DNA of 43,438 nucleotides from an uncultured Anaerotruncus sp. (GTDB lineage: Bacteria; Bacillota; Clostridia; Oscillospirales; Ruminococcaceae). The translations under genes were made by a program, and so were the position numbers. The notes under the pieces are model-generated. The model did not search any database, was not told the DNA's origin, and saw only the letters and a list, made by a program, of their open reading frames with translations. The stretch lies in NCBI GenBank assembly GCA_904398655.1, contig CAJFPF010000113.1, forward strand, positions 1 through 43,438, written 5' to 3'. Below are positions 26,521-34,061 of the stretch, one piece after another. Position 1 is the first letter of the stretch. Every line of letters starts with the position of its first letter.

Positions 26521-27022
26521 CGAACAACCCCTCCAGAGGGCGGATGGTGATCACACCGCCCTCAATGTCCCGCTCTAACACCACCTGGGGGATGGCGGGC
26601 ACCAGCCGTTCTTTCCCCTGGCTATCCCGCAGATAGTAGACGTCGTTGGCGCCGGTGGGGCGCACATCGTACACCTGCCCATAGTCAGCACCGGTGTCCG
26701 CATCCACCACCCGGCAGCCCAGAAGATCCTGGACCAGGTACTCCCCCTCCTCCAGGGGGATCTGGTCCCGGCGCAGGTAGAGCACCTGGTTGCGGTAGGC
26801 TACCGCCGCCTCCACAGTGTCCACCCCTTCCAGTTTGAGGATCACAATGTTGCCATGGGCCCGGGCTCGCTGGACCCGCAGCGCGGTCCGTCCCCGGTCC
26901 AGCCAGAGGGTATCAAACTGCTCTAAAAAGTCCGGCGTATCGCACCAGGGCTGGACCCGGACCTCCCCCCGGACTCCGTGGGTGCTCACAATCTTCCCGC
27001 ACTCTAAAAATTCCTTCTTCAT
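26513..27022 (-). CDS. rimM: 16S rRNA processing protein RimM
   Basis: Assists 30S maturation near S19. 169 residues: N-terminal barrel with CGKIVSTHGVRGEVRVQPW, linker LEGVDTVEAA, and PRC-barrel domain with LLGCRVVDADTG and DVYYLRDSQGKERLVPAI. ATG at 27022 is chosen since AGAGGA lies six nt upstream and KKEFLECGKI matches the family N-terminus; the frame opens at 27079. It lies behind a hairpin after khpA. Confidence 0.93.
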   Translation of the reverse strand: MKKEFLECGKIVSTHGVRGEVRVQPWCDTPDFLEQFDTLWLDRGRTALRVQRARAHGNIVILKLEGVDTVEAAVAYRNQVLYLRRDQIPLEEGEYLVQDLLGCRVVDADTGADYGQVYDVRPTGANDVYYLRDSQGKERLVPAIPQVVLERDIEGGVITIRPLEGLFDD

Positions 27023-27078
27023 CCGCATTCCTCTTCCATCTGAGCCCTCTGGGAGGGGCCCTGTCTGTTGCATCTGCA

Positions 27079-27110
27079 AAAAATGGGAAGGCTCTCACCT
27101 TCCCATTTTT
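27079..27110 (-). terminator. Terminator-like hairpin between khpA and rimM
   Basis: Arms AAAAATGGGAAGG (27079-27091) and CCTTCCCATTTTT (27098-27110), 6 nt loop, perfect 13 bp stem with a T-run on the minus strand. It begins at the khpA stop and lies 56 bp before the rimM start, so it may attenuate the distal genes. Confidence 0.85.
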
Positions 27111-27343
27111 CAGTCGATCTCGACCGCGACCTTCATCTCCGCCCGGTTGGCGGCCGCACGGACAACCGTGCGGATCGCCTTGGCGATCCGGCCCTGTTTT
27201 CCAATCACCCGTCCCATGTCCCCGGGGGCAACGTGGAGATGGTAGACCACGGTGCCCTCCTCATCGGGCTCGTCCACCGTCACATGGACGGCGTCCTTGT
27301 CCTCCACAAGGCCCTGGGCAATTGCGATGATCAGCTTATCCAA
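27110..27343 (-). CDS. khpA: KH-domain RNA-binding protein KhpA
   Basis: 77 residues; a small type II KH domain with the GxxG loop in MGRVIGKQGRIAKAIRTVV. KhpA/KhpB bind many RNAs and affect cell division and envelope synthesis in Firmicutes. The start is uncertain. TTG at 27343 has GGGAGG about nine nt upstream and gives the family N-terminus MDKLIIAIAQGLV. ATG at 27364 would add seven residues but has no ribosome site. It lies between rpsP and rimM, the usual order. Confidence 0.9.
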   Translation of the reverse strand: MDKLIIAIAQGLVEDKDAVHVTVDEPDEEGTVVYHLHVAPGDMGRVIGKQGRIAKAIRTVVRAAANRAEMKVAVEID

Positions 27344-27367
27344 GATGACGTCCCTCCCCGGCATGCA

Positions 27368-27610
27368 TTAGAGCACGCCTTCGATCTTCAGAAGCGCCTT
27401 CACGGTGTCGGTCGGCTGCGCACCGTTGGAGAGCCACTTCTTCGCCTTCTCAGCATCCACTTTGATCACCGAAGGATCCTTATTGGGGTCATAGTACCCA
27501 ATCTCCTCGATGAAACGGCCGTCACGAGGATAGCGGGAGTCCGCCACCACGATACGGTAGAAAGGAGCCTTTTTGGCGCCCATTCTTCTGAGTCTGATCT
27601 TCACTGCCAT
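27368..27610 (-). CDS. rpsP: Ribosomal protein S16
   Basis: 80 residues; [40 protein letters not shown] and PTDTVKALL are diagnostic. ATG at 27610 lies six nt after AGGAGGTG; a GTG at 27619 in the same frame is inside that site. Confidence 0.98.
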   Translation of the reverse strand: MAVKIRLRRMGAKKAPFYRIVVADSRYPRDGRFIEEIGYYDPNKDPSVIKVDAEKAKKWLSNGAQPTDTVKALLKIEGVL

Positions 27611-27675
27611 GTATGTCACCTCCTATGATTTTTCCAAGACCATCTATGTCCACCGGAAAACCGGCAGAAACCAAA

Positions 27676-29061
27676 TTAAAACGGCATGCCCGGCGGCATT
27701 CCGCCACCGCCCATCATCCCGGGAGGCATCCCGCCGAAGGGATTCCGGCGGCGTTTGCCCTTCTTCCCGGCCCCTGCCACCTGGCGGAACAGCTTTTGCA
27801 TCTGCTCGTTTTGGCGCAGCAGGCGGTTCACATCCTCCACACGGGTCCCACTTCCGGCGGCAATCCTCCGTTTGCGGGAGGGGTTGATGAGGGAGGGCTT
27901 TTCCCGCTCCTGCGGGGTCATCGATTGGATGATCGCCTCAGTACGGCGGAGCTCCTGCTCCCCTTTCTGGGCATCCTCATCCTTGAGCTTTCCGGAAACG
28001 CCCGGCAGCATGTTCATCACACTGGACAGAGGGCCCATTTTTTTGAGCTGCTGCATCTGTTCCAGCATGTCGTTGAAGTCAAAGGTATTGCGGCGCATCT
28101 TTTGGGCCATCTCCGCCGCCTTGCGGGCGTCCAGCTCCCCCTGGGCCTTTTCAATTAGGGTGAGCACATCCCCCATTCCCAAAATCCGGGAAGCCATGCG
28201 GTCCGGATAGAACGGCTCCAAATCCTGGAGCTTTTCACCCGTGCCCACAAATTTGATGGGCCGGCCAGTGGCCGCCCGCACTGAAAGGGCCGCGCCTCCT
28301 CGGGTGTCGCCATCCAGCTTGGTGAGGATGACACCGTCGATCCCCAGTGCCTCGTTGAACTTTTCGGCCACATTGACCGCGTCCTGGCCCACCATGGCAT
28401 CCACCACCAGTAGGATCTCCTGGGGGGCGACCGCCGCTTTGATCTCCTGCAGCTCTCCCATGAGGGTCTCATCGATATGCAGGCGGCCGGCAGTGTCCAA
28501 AATCACCAGATCATTGCCATAGTCCCTGGCATGGGAGACCGCCTTTTTGGCGATTTGGACCGGATCTCCCTGGCCCATCTCAAAGACGGGGACACCGGCC
28601 TTCTCCCCCACCACCTGCAGCTGTTCAATCGCTGCCGGGCGGTAGACGTCGCAGGCCACCAACAGAGGGCGATGTCCCTGGTTTTTGAAGTGCAGCGCCA
28701 GTTTGGCCGAGTGGGTGGTTTTACCGGAGCCCTGCAGGCCGCACATCATCACAATCGTGGGGGGCTTGCTGGCAAAATGGATCCGCTCGTTCTCCGACCC
28801 CATCAGGGCGGTCAGCTCGTCATTGACGATCTTGATCACCATCTGGGCGGGGGTCAGGCTCTCCAGGACTTCGTCCCCCACCGCCTTGGCGGTGACGTTG
28901 GCTACAAACTCCTTGGCTACCTTGTAGTTGACGTCCGCCTCCAACAGCGCCAGACGGACCTCCCGCATGGCCTCCTTGATGTCACTCTCTTTCAGCTTTC
29001 CCCGGCCCCGCATCTTTTTGAAGACCGCGGAGAGCTTTTCGGAAAGTCCCTCAAACGCCAT
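27676..29061 (-). CDS. ffh: Signal recognition particle protein Ffh (SRP54)
   Basis: GTPase that brings signal-peptide-bearing nascent chains to the membrane. 461 residues: N helical bundle, G domain with P-loop GLQGSGKTTHSAKLA, DTAGRLHIDE, TKLDGDTRGGAALS and GTGEKLQDLEPF, then the methionine-rich M domain (about 300-430) with PSRKRRIAAGSGT. Basic C-terminal segment, Gly/Met/Pro-rich end. Second gene after ylxM, 40 bp gap. Confidence 0.98.
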   Translation of the reverse strand: MAFEGLSEKLSAVFKKMRGRGKLKESDIKEAMREVRLALLEADVNYKVAKEFVANVTAKAVGDEVLESLTPAQMVIKIVNDELTALMGSENERIHFASKPPTIVMMCGLQGSGKTTHSAKLALHFKNQGHRPLLVACDVYRPAAIEQLQVVGEKAGVPVFEMGQGDPVQIAKKAVSHARDYGNDLVILDTAGRLHIDETLMGELQEIKAAVAPQEILLVVDAMVGQDAVNVAEKFNEALGIDGVILTKLDGDTRGGAALSVRAATGRPIKFVGTGEKLQDLEPFYPDRMASRILGMGDVLTLIEKAQGELDARKAAEMAQKMRRNTFDFNDMLEQMQQLKKMGPLSSVMNMLPGVSGKLKDEDAQKGEQELRRTEAIIQSMTPQEREKPSLINPSRKRRIAAGSGTRVEDVNRLLRQNEQMQKLFRQVAGAGKKGKRRRNPFGGMPPGMMGGGGMPPGMPF

Positions 29062-29101
29062 GGTGTCACCGTCCTTGCAATAGAATTTTGAAGAAAAGGG
29101 G

Positions 29102-29467
29102 TCAATCGTTCAAGTGGCTGGCCAATTCCAAGATCCGGGAGGCTCCTTCATCGATCTCCCGGAAGATGCCATGTCGGGCGTTAAACCTTTGGATATCCTG
29201 GGCACAGGAGGCGATCTCGTCTAGGCCGTCCTGAATCTCGCGGAATTTCTTTGCCAATCCCAGGCGCTCCTCCAGATCCAAGAGGATCCCCTCCGCCCGC
29301 TTGATGGAGTCCCGCACCCCCTGGCGGGTAATATGGCTGTGGGCGGCGATCTCCGCCAGGGAGAGGTCTTCGTTGTAGTAGAGCTCCACCACATCCCGCT
29401 GTTTCTCCGTGAGCATGTCGCCATAGAAATCCAGCAACAGGGAGATCCGCAGATCCTTCGCCATCAT
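29102..29467 (-). CDS. ylxM: YlxM-family helix-turn-helix protein
   Basis: 121 residues, N-terminal sigma-4-like HTH (LTEKQRDVVELYYNEDLSLAEIAAHSHITRQGV, given in two stretches: LTEKQRDVVELYYNEDLS and LAEIAAHSHITRQGV), then a helical tail. YlxM proteins accompany ffh and stimulate the SRP GTPase cycle in some Firmicutes. ATG at 29467 (next ATG at 29464 also possible) lies behind AAGGTGG. First gene of ylxM-ffh-rpsP-khpA-rimM-trmD-DUF554. Confidence 0.92.
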   Translation of the reverse strand: MMAKDLRISLLLDFYGDMLTEKQRDVVELYYNEDLSLAEIAAHSHITRQGVRDSIKRAEGILLDLEERLGLAKKFREIQDGLDEIASCAQDIQRFNARHGIFREIDEGASRILELASHLND

Positions 29468-29480
29468 CCACACCACCTTA

Positions 29481-29547
29481 ATGTAAAGCCTTTTCCTTTA
29501 CATATATGCTCCTGTGGTATTATACCGGATTCATGCGCATCTGTCAA
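29481..29547 (-). promoter_or_regulatory. Promoter and leader dyad of the ylxM-ffh operon
   Basis: Minus strand: -35 TTGACA (29547-29542), 17 bp spacer, -10 TATAAT (29524-29519). In the 5' leader, ATGTAAAG (29481-29488) and CTTTACAT (29496-29503) form a perfect 8 bp dyad with 7 nt loop. A related string, CTTTTCTTTACACAT, lies upstream at 29551-29565. Confidence 0.85.
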
Positions 29548-29597
29548 GCGCTTTTCTTTACACATGGAAAATTTTCTTTTTCTCTCGGTAGGTTCCC

Positions 29598-29665
29598 TTG
29601 TTTTTTCCAAGCAGCATGGTAAAATGGAAGAAACCGCCGCCCACCGGATCTGCGGGCGGCCTTTT
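29598..29665 (+). promoter_or_regulatory. cysK promoter followed by an attenuator-like hairpin
   Basis: Possible -35 TTGTTT (29598-29603), 16 bp spacer, -10 TAAAAT (29620-29625). Immediately downstream, GCCGCCC (29636-29642) and GGGCGGC (29654-29660) form a GC-rich stem with an 11 nt loop, followed by CTTTTGTTTT, an intrinsic terminator within the leader. No gene lies between this hairpin and the cysK start at 29716. Confidence 0.6.
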
Positions 29666-29715
29666 GTTTTCCCTGTCATAAGCCATCCACTCTGTCTGTC
29701 AGAAAGGAGTATGCC

Positions 29716-30648
29716 ATGGACATCAAACAGGATCTCACCCAATTGATCGGTTCCACGCCCCTGGTGGAGCTCACCCGCTATAGCGCCCTGCACCATCTGC
29801 CTGCCAGGCTGGTGGTAAAGCTGGAATCCCGCAACCCTCTGGGCTCTGTGAAAGACCGGGCGGCCTATGCCATGATCCTGGACGCGGAAAATCGGGGACA
29901 GCTATCCCCTGGCGGCGTTGTGATTGAGCCCACCTCGGGCAACACCGGCATTGGATTGGCGTTTGTCTGCGCCATCCGGGGATACCGCCTGGTGCTCACC
30001 ATGCCGGAGAACATGAGCCTGGAGCGCCGCCAGCTCCTGGCGGCCCTGGGAGCGGAACTGGTGCTCACCCCTGCGGAGGCAGGCATGCAGGGGGCTGTGG
30101 CGGAGGCCGACCGCCTGGCCGATCAAATTCCCGGCGCCTTTCTCACCCGGCAGTTCGACAACCCCGCCAATCCCGCCGCCCATGAGACCACCACCGCCCA
30201 GGAAATTATCCGCGACACTGACGGACAGGTGGCCCTGTTTGTAGCCTGCTTTGGCACAGGTGGGACGGTTTCCGGTGTGGGACGCGCCCTCAAACGGCAC
30301 AATCCCGCCATCCAGGTGGCCGCCGTAGAGCCTGCTGAGTCCCCGCTGGTCACCGCCGGCCACGCGGGCCCCCATGGCATCCAGGGAATAGGAGCCAATT
30401 TTGTCCCCGGCAACCTGGACCGCTCCACAGTTGACCTATTCTTAACTGTCTCCACTCAGGATGCCCAGGACACCTGCCGCCAGATCGCCCGTACCGACGG
30501 CATTTTGGCCGGTTACTCCTCTGGGGCGGCGATCTGTGCCGCTGCCCGGCTGGCCCGGCAACCGGAAAACGCCGGAAAACTGATTGTGGCTCTGGCCCCC
30601 GATTCTGGAGAGCGGTACCTCTCCTCCAGGCTGTACCAGTTGCCTTAA
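29716..30648 (+). CDS. cysK: Cysteine synthase (O-acetylserine sulfhydrylase)
   Basis: PLP enzyme forming cysteine from O-acetylserine and sulfide. 310 residues. The PLP lysine lies in RNPLGSVKDRAAY; the substrate loop is PTSGNTGIGLAF; the phosphate loop is FGTGGTVSGVGRAL; and the C-terminal active-site piece is DGILAGYSSGAA. A clean AAGGAG precedes the ATG. Its leader carries a terminator-like hairpin. Monocistronic with its own terminator. Confidence 0.95.
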   Translation: MDIKQDLTQLIGSTPLVELTRYSALHHLPARLVVKLESRNPLGSVKDRAAYAMILDAENRGQLSPGGVVIEPTSGNTGIGLAFVCAIRGYRLVLTMPENMSLERRQLLAALGAELVLTPAEAGMQGAVAEADRLADQIPGAFLTRQFDNPANPAAHETTTAQEIIRDTDGQVALFVACFGTGGTVSGVGRALKRHNPAIQVAAVEPAESPLVTAGHAGPHGIQGIGANFVPGNLDRSTVDLFLTVSTQDAQDTCRQIARTDGILAGYSSGAAICAAARLARQPENAGKLIVALAPDSGERYLSSRLYQLP

Positions 30649-30655
30649 ATAATAG

Positions 30656-30692
30656 AGGAACCGCCCCCTGGAGCTACCAAGGGGCGGTTCCT
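30656..30692. terminator. Bidirectional terminator between cysK and the hydrolase gene
   Basis: Arms AGGAACCGCCCC (30656-30667) and GGGGCGGTTCCT (30681-30692) form a 12 bp perfect stem followed by ATTTTCC on the plus strand; the convergent hydrolase gene ends 11 bp away. Confidence 0.88.
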
Positions 30693-30703
30693 ATTTTCCA
30701 ATC

Positions 30704-31699
30704 TTATAGGCAGTCGGACTCAAAAAAGCCCTCTTCTTCCTCCGGTTCCTCTGGGGGAAGCGGTTGAGCCACCACATCATCATGGGCATCCAGCCAGTTC
30801 AACAGGTCCTGATAGACCTGTTGCCGGTTGGTTTCGTGCAGCAGCTCATGGCGGGCCCCGTCATAGAGCACCAATTCCACATCTTGAAGCCCTGCCTTCA
30901 AATACCGGTCATACACCCGGGTGACCCCCACGCCAAACTCTCCCACAGGGTCTTGATCTCCAGAAATCAACAGCAGAGGCATCGATTTTTCCGGTCCCGC
31001 GAAACATTTGGGTTGGTTGCAGCTGTTCAATAGGGAAAACAGGTCCCGCAGCCCTGAAGCGGTGAAAAGGAAGCCGCAGGCTGGATCTTCCAGATACTGT
31101 TGAACCGCTTGAACATCCCGACTGAGCCAATCGAAATTGGTCATCTTGGGAGAAAACCGTTCGTTGAAGGTACCATAGAGGTACTTCTCGAACCGGCGCT
31201 CCACGTAATAAGGACCATTTTTTTTGGCAGAGGACGCGGCCATCCGCATAGCCATCTCGGTGCGCAGCCCCGCGCGGGCGGTTCCCATAAGGATCAAGCC
31301 TGCCAGGGACTTGGGGTACCGGGCCGCGTATAGCCGGGCGATGAACGAGCCCATGCTGTGGCCCATCAAAAAGCAGCGCAATTCCGGCAGCTCACTGGAG
31401 ACGATCTTCCGGAAACGGGCCTGGTCATCCAGTAGGCGCTTCCAACCGTCCTGCTCGGCAAAAAAGCCTTTGTGGCCCCCCTCCGATGAACGCCCGTGCC
31501 CCAGTTGATCGATGCCACAGGCCACATAGCCATTTTGGGCCAGGTAACGCATGAAGTCATGATAACGTCCCATGTGTTCGGACATTCCATGGACGATTTG
31601 GACCGCAGCCTTCGCCCGCTCCGGCTGATAGATCCAGCCGAATATTTGGGACTGCCCATTGGAGCTTTTAAATTCGATCTGCTTTACGGTGATGTTCAT
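30704..31699 (-). CDS. Alpha/beta hydrolase, lysophospholipase/monoglyceride lipase-like
   Basis: 331 residues. VQIVHGMSEHMGRYHDFM is the typical N-terminal block of monoacylglycerol lipase-type serine hydrolases. The nucleophile elbow is GHSMGS (Ser115), the acid lies in ISGDQDPVGEFG and the His in YDGARHELLHE. No signal peptide, so it acts inside the cell. The C-terminal 25 residues are acidic and probably disordered. It starts 30 bp after the Usp-like gene, forming a two-gene operon. Confidence 0.87.
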   Translation of the reverse strand: MNITVKQIEFKSSNGQSQIFGWIYQPERAKAAVQIVHGMSEHMGRYHDFMRYLAQNGYVACGIDQLGHGRSSEGGHKGFFAEQDGWKRLLDDQARFRKIVSSELPELRCFLMGHSMGSFIARLYAARYPKSLAGLILMGTARAGLRTEMAMRMAASSAKKNGPYYVERRFEKYLYGTFNERFSPKMTNFDWLSRDVQAVQQYLEDPACGFLFTASGLRDLFSLLNSCNQPKCFAGPEKSMPLLLISGDQDPVGEFGVGVTRVYDRYLKAGLQDVELVLYDGARHELLHETNRQQVYQDLLNWLDAHDDVVAQPLPPEEPEEEEGFFESDCL

Positions 31700-31729
31700 G
31701 GTTTTCCAAATCCTCCTCTGGATGGGGTT

Positions 31730-32161
31730 TTAGGCCCGCGTCTCCAGCAGTTCCCGGCGATACTCCCGCTCCAGCACCTCATGCAGTTCCCCATTGGTGC
31801 TGACGGTGAAAAACCGGACATTGAGGAGGGTCTTCCACATCCTTACCAGGATGGAATCCTCCCCGTCGGGGATACCGGTGATGGCGTTGACCACCCGGTT
31901 TTCCCGAATAAAATGGACAATGGCGCTTTGGGGGTTGTCGGAGAACTCCACCGTCATACGGGCGTCGTACTCCTTGGCCACCCCGAACAGATGCTCCAGC
32001 GCCTGGGGATTGGTGGGGGCGCCTGTGCGCATGACGCTGAGTACCTGTAGGGAGGTGCGGGACAGATCGGCAATCACCCGCGCCGCTTTGATGATCCGTT
32101 CGCAGGCAAACTGGTCTGTCACCAGCACCAGTGTATTATGAACTGGCATTTTTTCATCCAT
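31730..32161 (-). CDS. Universal stress protein-like protein
   Basis: 143 residues, alpha/beta fold: HNTLVLVTDQFACERIIKAARVIADLS in two halves (strand, then helix), then TSLQVLSVMRTG. This resembles the Usp-like sensor part of KdpD and stand-alone UspA proteins. The GxxGx9GS nucleotide loop is not seen; the late segment NAITGIPDGEDSILVRMW replaces it, so ATP binding is doubtful. ATG at 32161 lies behind AAGGAGT. A leader with alternative pairings precedes it. Confidence 0.65.
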   Translation of the reverse strand: MDEKMPVHNTLVLVTDQFACERIIKAARVIADLSRTSLQVLSVMRTGAPTNPQALEHLFGVAKEYDARMTVEFSDNPQSAIVHFIRENRVVNAITGIPDGEDSILVRMWKTLLNVRFFTVSTNGELHEVLEREYRRELLETRA

Positions 32162-32166
32162 GGCAG

Positions 32167-32219
32167 ACTCCTTAGGGCCGTGGGCCGAGAAATAACCGGC
32201 CCCCTAAACAGCTTTAGGG
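32167..32219 (-). promoter_or_regulatory. Leader of the Usp-like gene with competing stems
   Basis: In transcript order: CCCTAAA (32219-32213), TTTAGGG (32208-32202), then CCCTAA (32177-32172) joined to the AAGGAGT ribosome site (32173-32167). TTTAGGG can pair either with the first CCCTAAA or with the CCCTAA that runs into the ribosome site. A second stem, GGGCCG/CGGCCC type, lies between. A -10-like TATATT (32240-32235) lies upstream. Confidence 0.5.
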
Positions 32220-32290
32220 ACGCCCAACTAATTTAATATACCGCATGCAAAGCGGGGAATTTTGACTGAACCGGTCGATCCAGATTGGGA

Positions 32291-33931
32291 TTAGCCGAAA
32301 AAGTCCCAGAAGAACGGGCTGGGATACCAACCATAGCCATCTCCATAACCGTTCCCGCTCCCATCATCCTGTTGAGGTTCTTGCGTTTCTGGCTGCTGGG
32401 TCTCCTCCTGCTGGAGGGCCTCGCCAGTATCCTCCATCAGGATGACGTCCACCTCAAAGAAACGGCCGTCCTCTCCGAACTGAGTGCCTGCCCGGTAGAT
32501 TTCCAGCTTCACCTGGTCGCCTGGCTGTTTACCTTCCAGTTCATCGGTGAGATCCTGGAGGGCGGTGATTTCCTTGTCGTTGATCTTGGTGATAATATCC
32601 CCAGGGATGACCCCCTTTTGAGAGATGTCGCTGCCCTCCTGGGTGGAGATCACCAACAGGCCGGTGGGGACCTGGTTCAGGCGAGCCTGCACCTCATTGA
32701 TCTCCTGGGCGGTGATTCCCAGCATGACCCGTCCGGTGACCCGCCCGTAGTTGATCAGGTCGTCCACAATCGGTTGAGCCATATTGGACGGGATGGCAAA
32801 GCCCATTCCCTCTGCTCCCGAGGCGATCACTTTGGCGGAATTGATCCCAATCACCTGGCCGTATTCGTTCACCAGCGCACCACCCGAGTTGCCCGGGTTG
32901 ATGGCGGCATCGGTTTGGATCAGATTTTTATAATGGGTCACCTGGCCGGTGGATTGATCGGTGGCGGAGACCTGGCGGTTCAACCCGGAGACGATCCCCT
33001 GGGTCACGCTGCCGGCAAACGCCATTGACTGGGGATTGCCGATGGCCAGCACCTTCTCCCCCATCTTCACCTGATCCGAGTTGCCGAAGGTGGCGGTGGG
33101 CAGGCCCGTGGCATCCACTTTGATCACCGCCAGGTCAGTCTGGGCGTCCGAGCCGATCACCCGCGCCTCATAGGAGGTCTCCCCATCCGACAGCTGGACC
33201 GAAATCCCCATAGCCCCCTGGACCACATGGGCATTGGTGACAATATAGCCATCCTCCCGCAGGATAATACCGCTGCCCATTCCCTGGGCTTGGTAACCCT
33301 GGGTCTGAACATAGGAGGTGATCGCCACCACCGACGGAGAAACCTGCTCGATAATCTGTTCATTGGTCAGCTTCCCATCAGGCAGGGTTTCCTCCTGGGT
33401 CTCTGGCTTGTCCTGAAGTTCCATCCACTCCTGGGGCTCCTGTTCCTCCGGCTGGGAGGTGGTTTCCGACTGTTGGGGAGCGGCCGGAGCCGCATTGGTC
33501 AGGCTGCTATAGATGCCAATGCTGGCCATGGAGACCAGGGATACCATCAGGATTACACCCAGAATTCCCGCAAATACCACCAAACCCCGTTTTTTGTGTT
33601 TAGGACGGCCGCTGCGGGCCTGTTCATATTGGTCAAAATTCCACTGATAATCCGCCGGGCGCTCCGGATGGGTGGGCTGCTGGGCCTGTCCGCTCTGCCA
33701 GCCCTCATTCACGGAACTATCCGCCGAATACTGGGAGGCATCCTTCTGCCCCGAACCCATATCCGGTTGCCCCTGGGCGGCAAAGGGTGCCTGGTATCCG
33801 CCCTCCTGCTGGGGTGGGACACGCCAGACCTGAGGCTGCCCGGTCTGGGACTGTTGTTCCTGTCCATCCCCCTGGCTGGGCTGCTCAGACGGGTTCTCTC
33901 CCCTGTTGAAGTTCTGATCCCACTGATCCAT
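32291..33931 (-). CDS. htrA: HtrA-like serine protease (S1C, PDZ)
   Basis: Membrane-anchored envelope quality-control protease. 546 residues: a long Gln/Pro-rich cytosolic stretch (1-114), a membrane helix (about 115-140), a Glu-rich linker, a trypsin-like domain with His235 (NAHVV), Asp266 (TDLAVIK) and Ser349 (GNSGG), and one PDZ domain (about 410-500). The acidic Gly-rich tail ends in the aromatic string WYPSPFFWDFFG. It follows the response regulator/kinase pair (130 bp gap), as in CssRS- and WalRK-linked HtrA loci, so regulation by that system is likely. Confidence 0.95.
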   Translation of the reverse strand: MDQWDQNFNRGENPSEQPSQGDGQEQQSQTGQPQVWRVPPQQEGGYQAPFAAQGQPDMGSGQKDASQYSADSSVNEGWQSGQAQQPTHPERPADYQWNFDQYEQARSGRPKHKKRGLVVFAGILGVILMVSLVSMASIGIYSSLTNAAPAAPQQSETTSQPEEQEPQEWMELQDKPETQEETLPDGKLTNEQIIEQVSPSVVAITSYVQTQGYQAQGMGSGIILREDGYIVTNAHVVQGAMGISVQLSDGETSYEARVIGSDAQTDLAVIKVDATGLPTATFGNSDQVKMGEKVLAIGNPQSMAFAGSVTQGIVSGLNRQVSATDQSTGQVTHYKNLIQTDAAINPGNSGGALVNEYGQVIGINSAKVIASGAEGMGFAIPSNMAQPIVDDLINYGRVTGRVMLGITAQEINEVQARLNQVPTGLLVISTQEGSDISQKGVIPGDIITKINDKEITALQDLTDELEGKQPGDQVKLEIYRAGTQFGEDGRFFEVDVILMEDTGEALQQEETQQPETQEPQQDDGSGNGYGDGYGWYPSPFFWDFFG

Positions 33932-34061
33932 CTTCCGTCATACCTTTCCGGTTCAATTTTTCCACTGGCCCTCGTGGCCGATCTAGGGTTTAGTATACCT
34001 GAAGAATCCTAAAAAAATGTGAAGATTCATTGACAGAGATTTAAATAGATTTCCAAATTTC

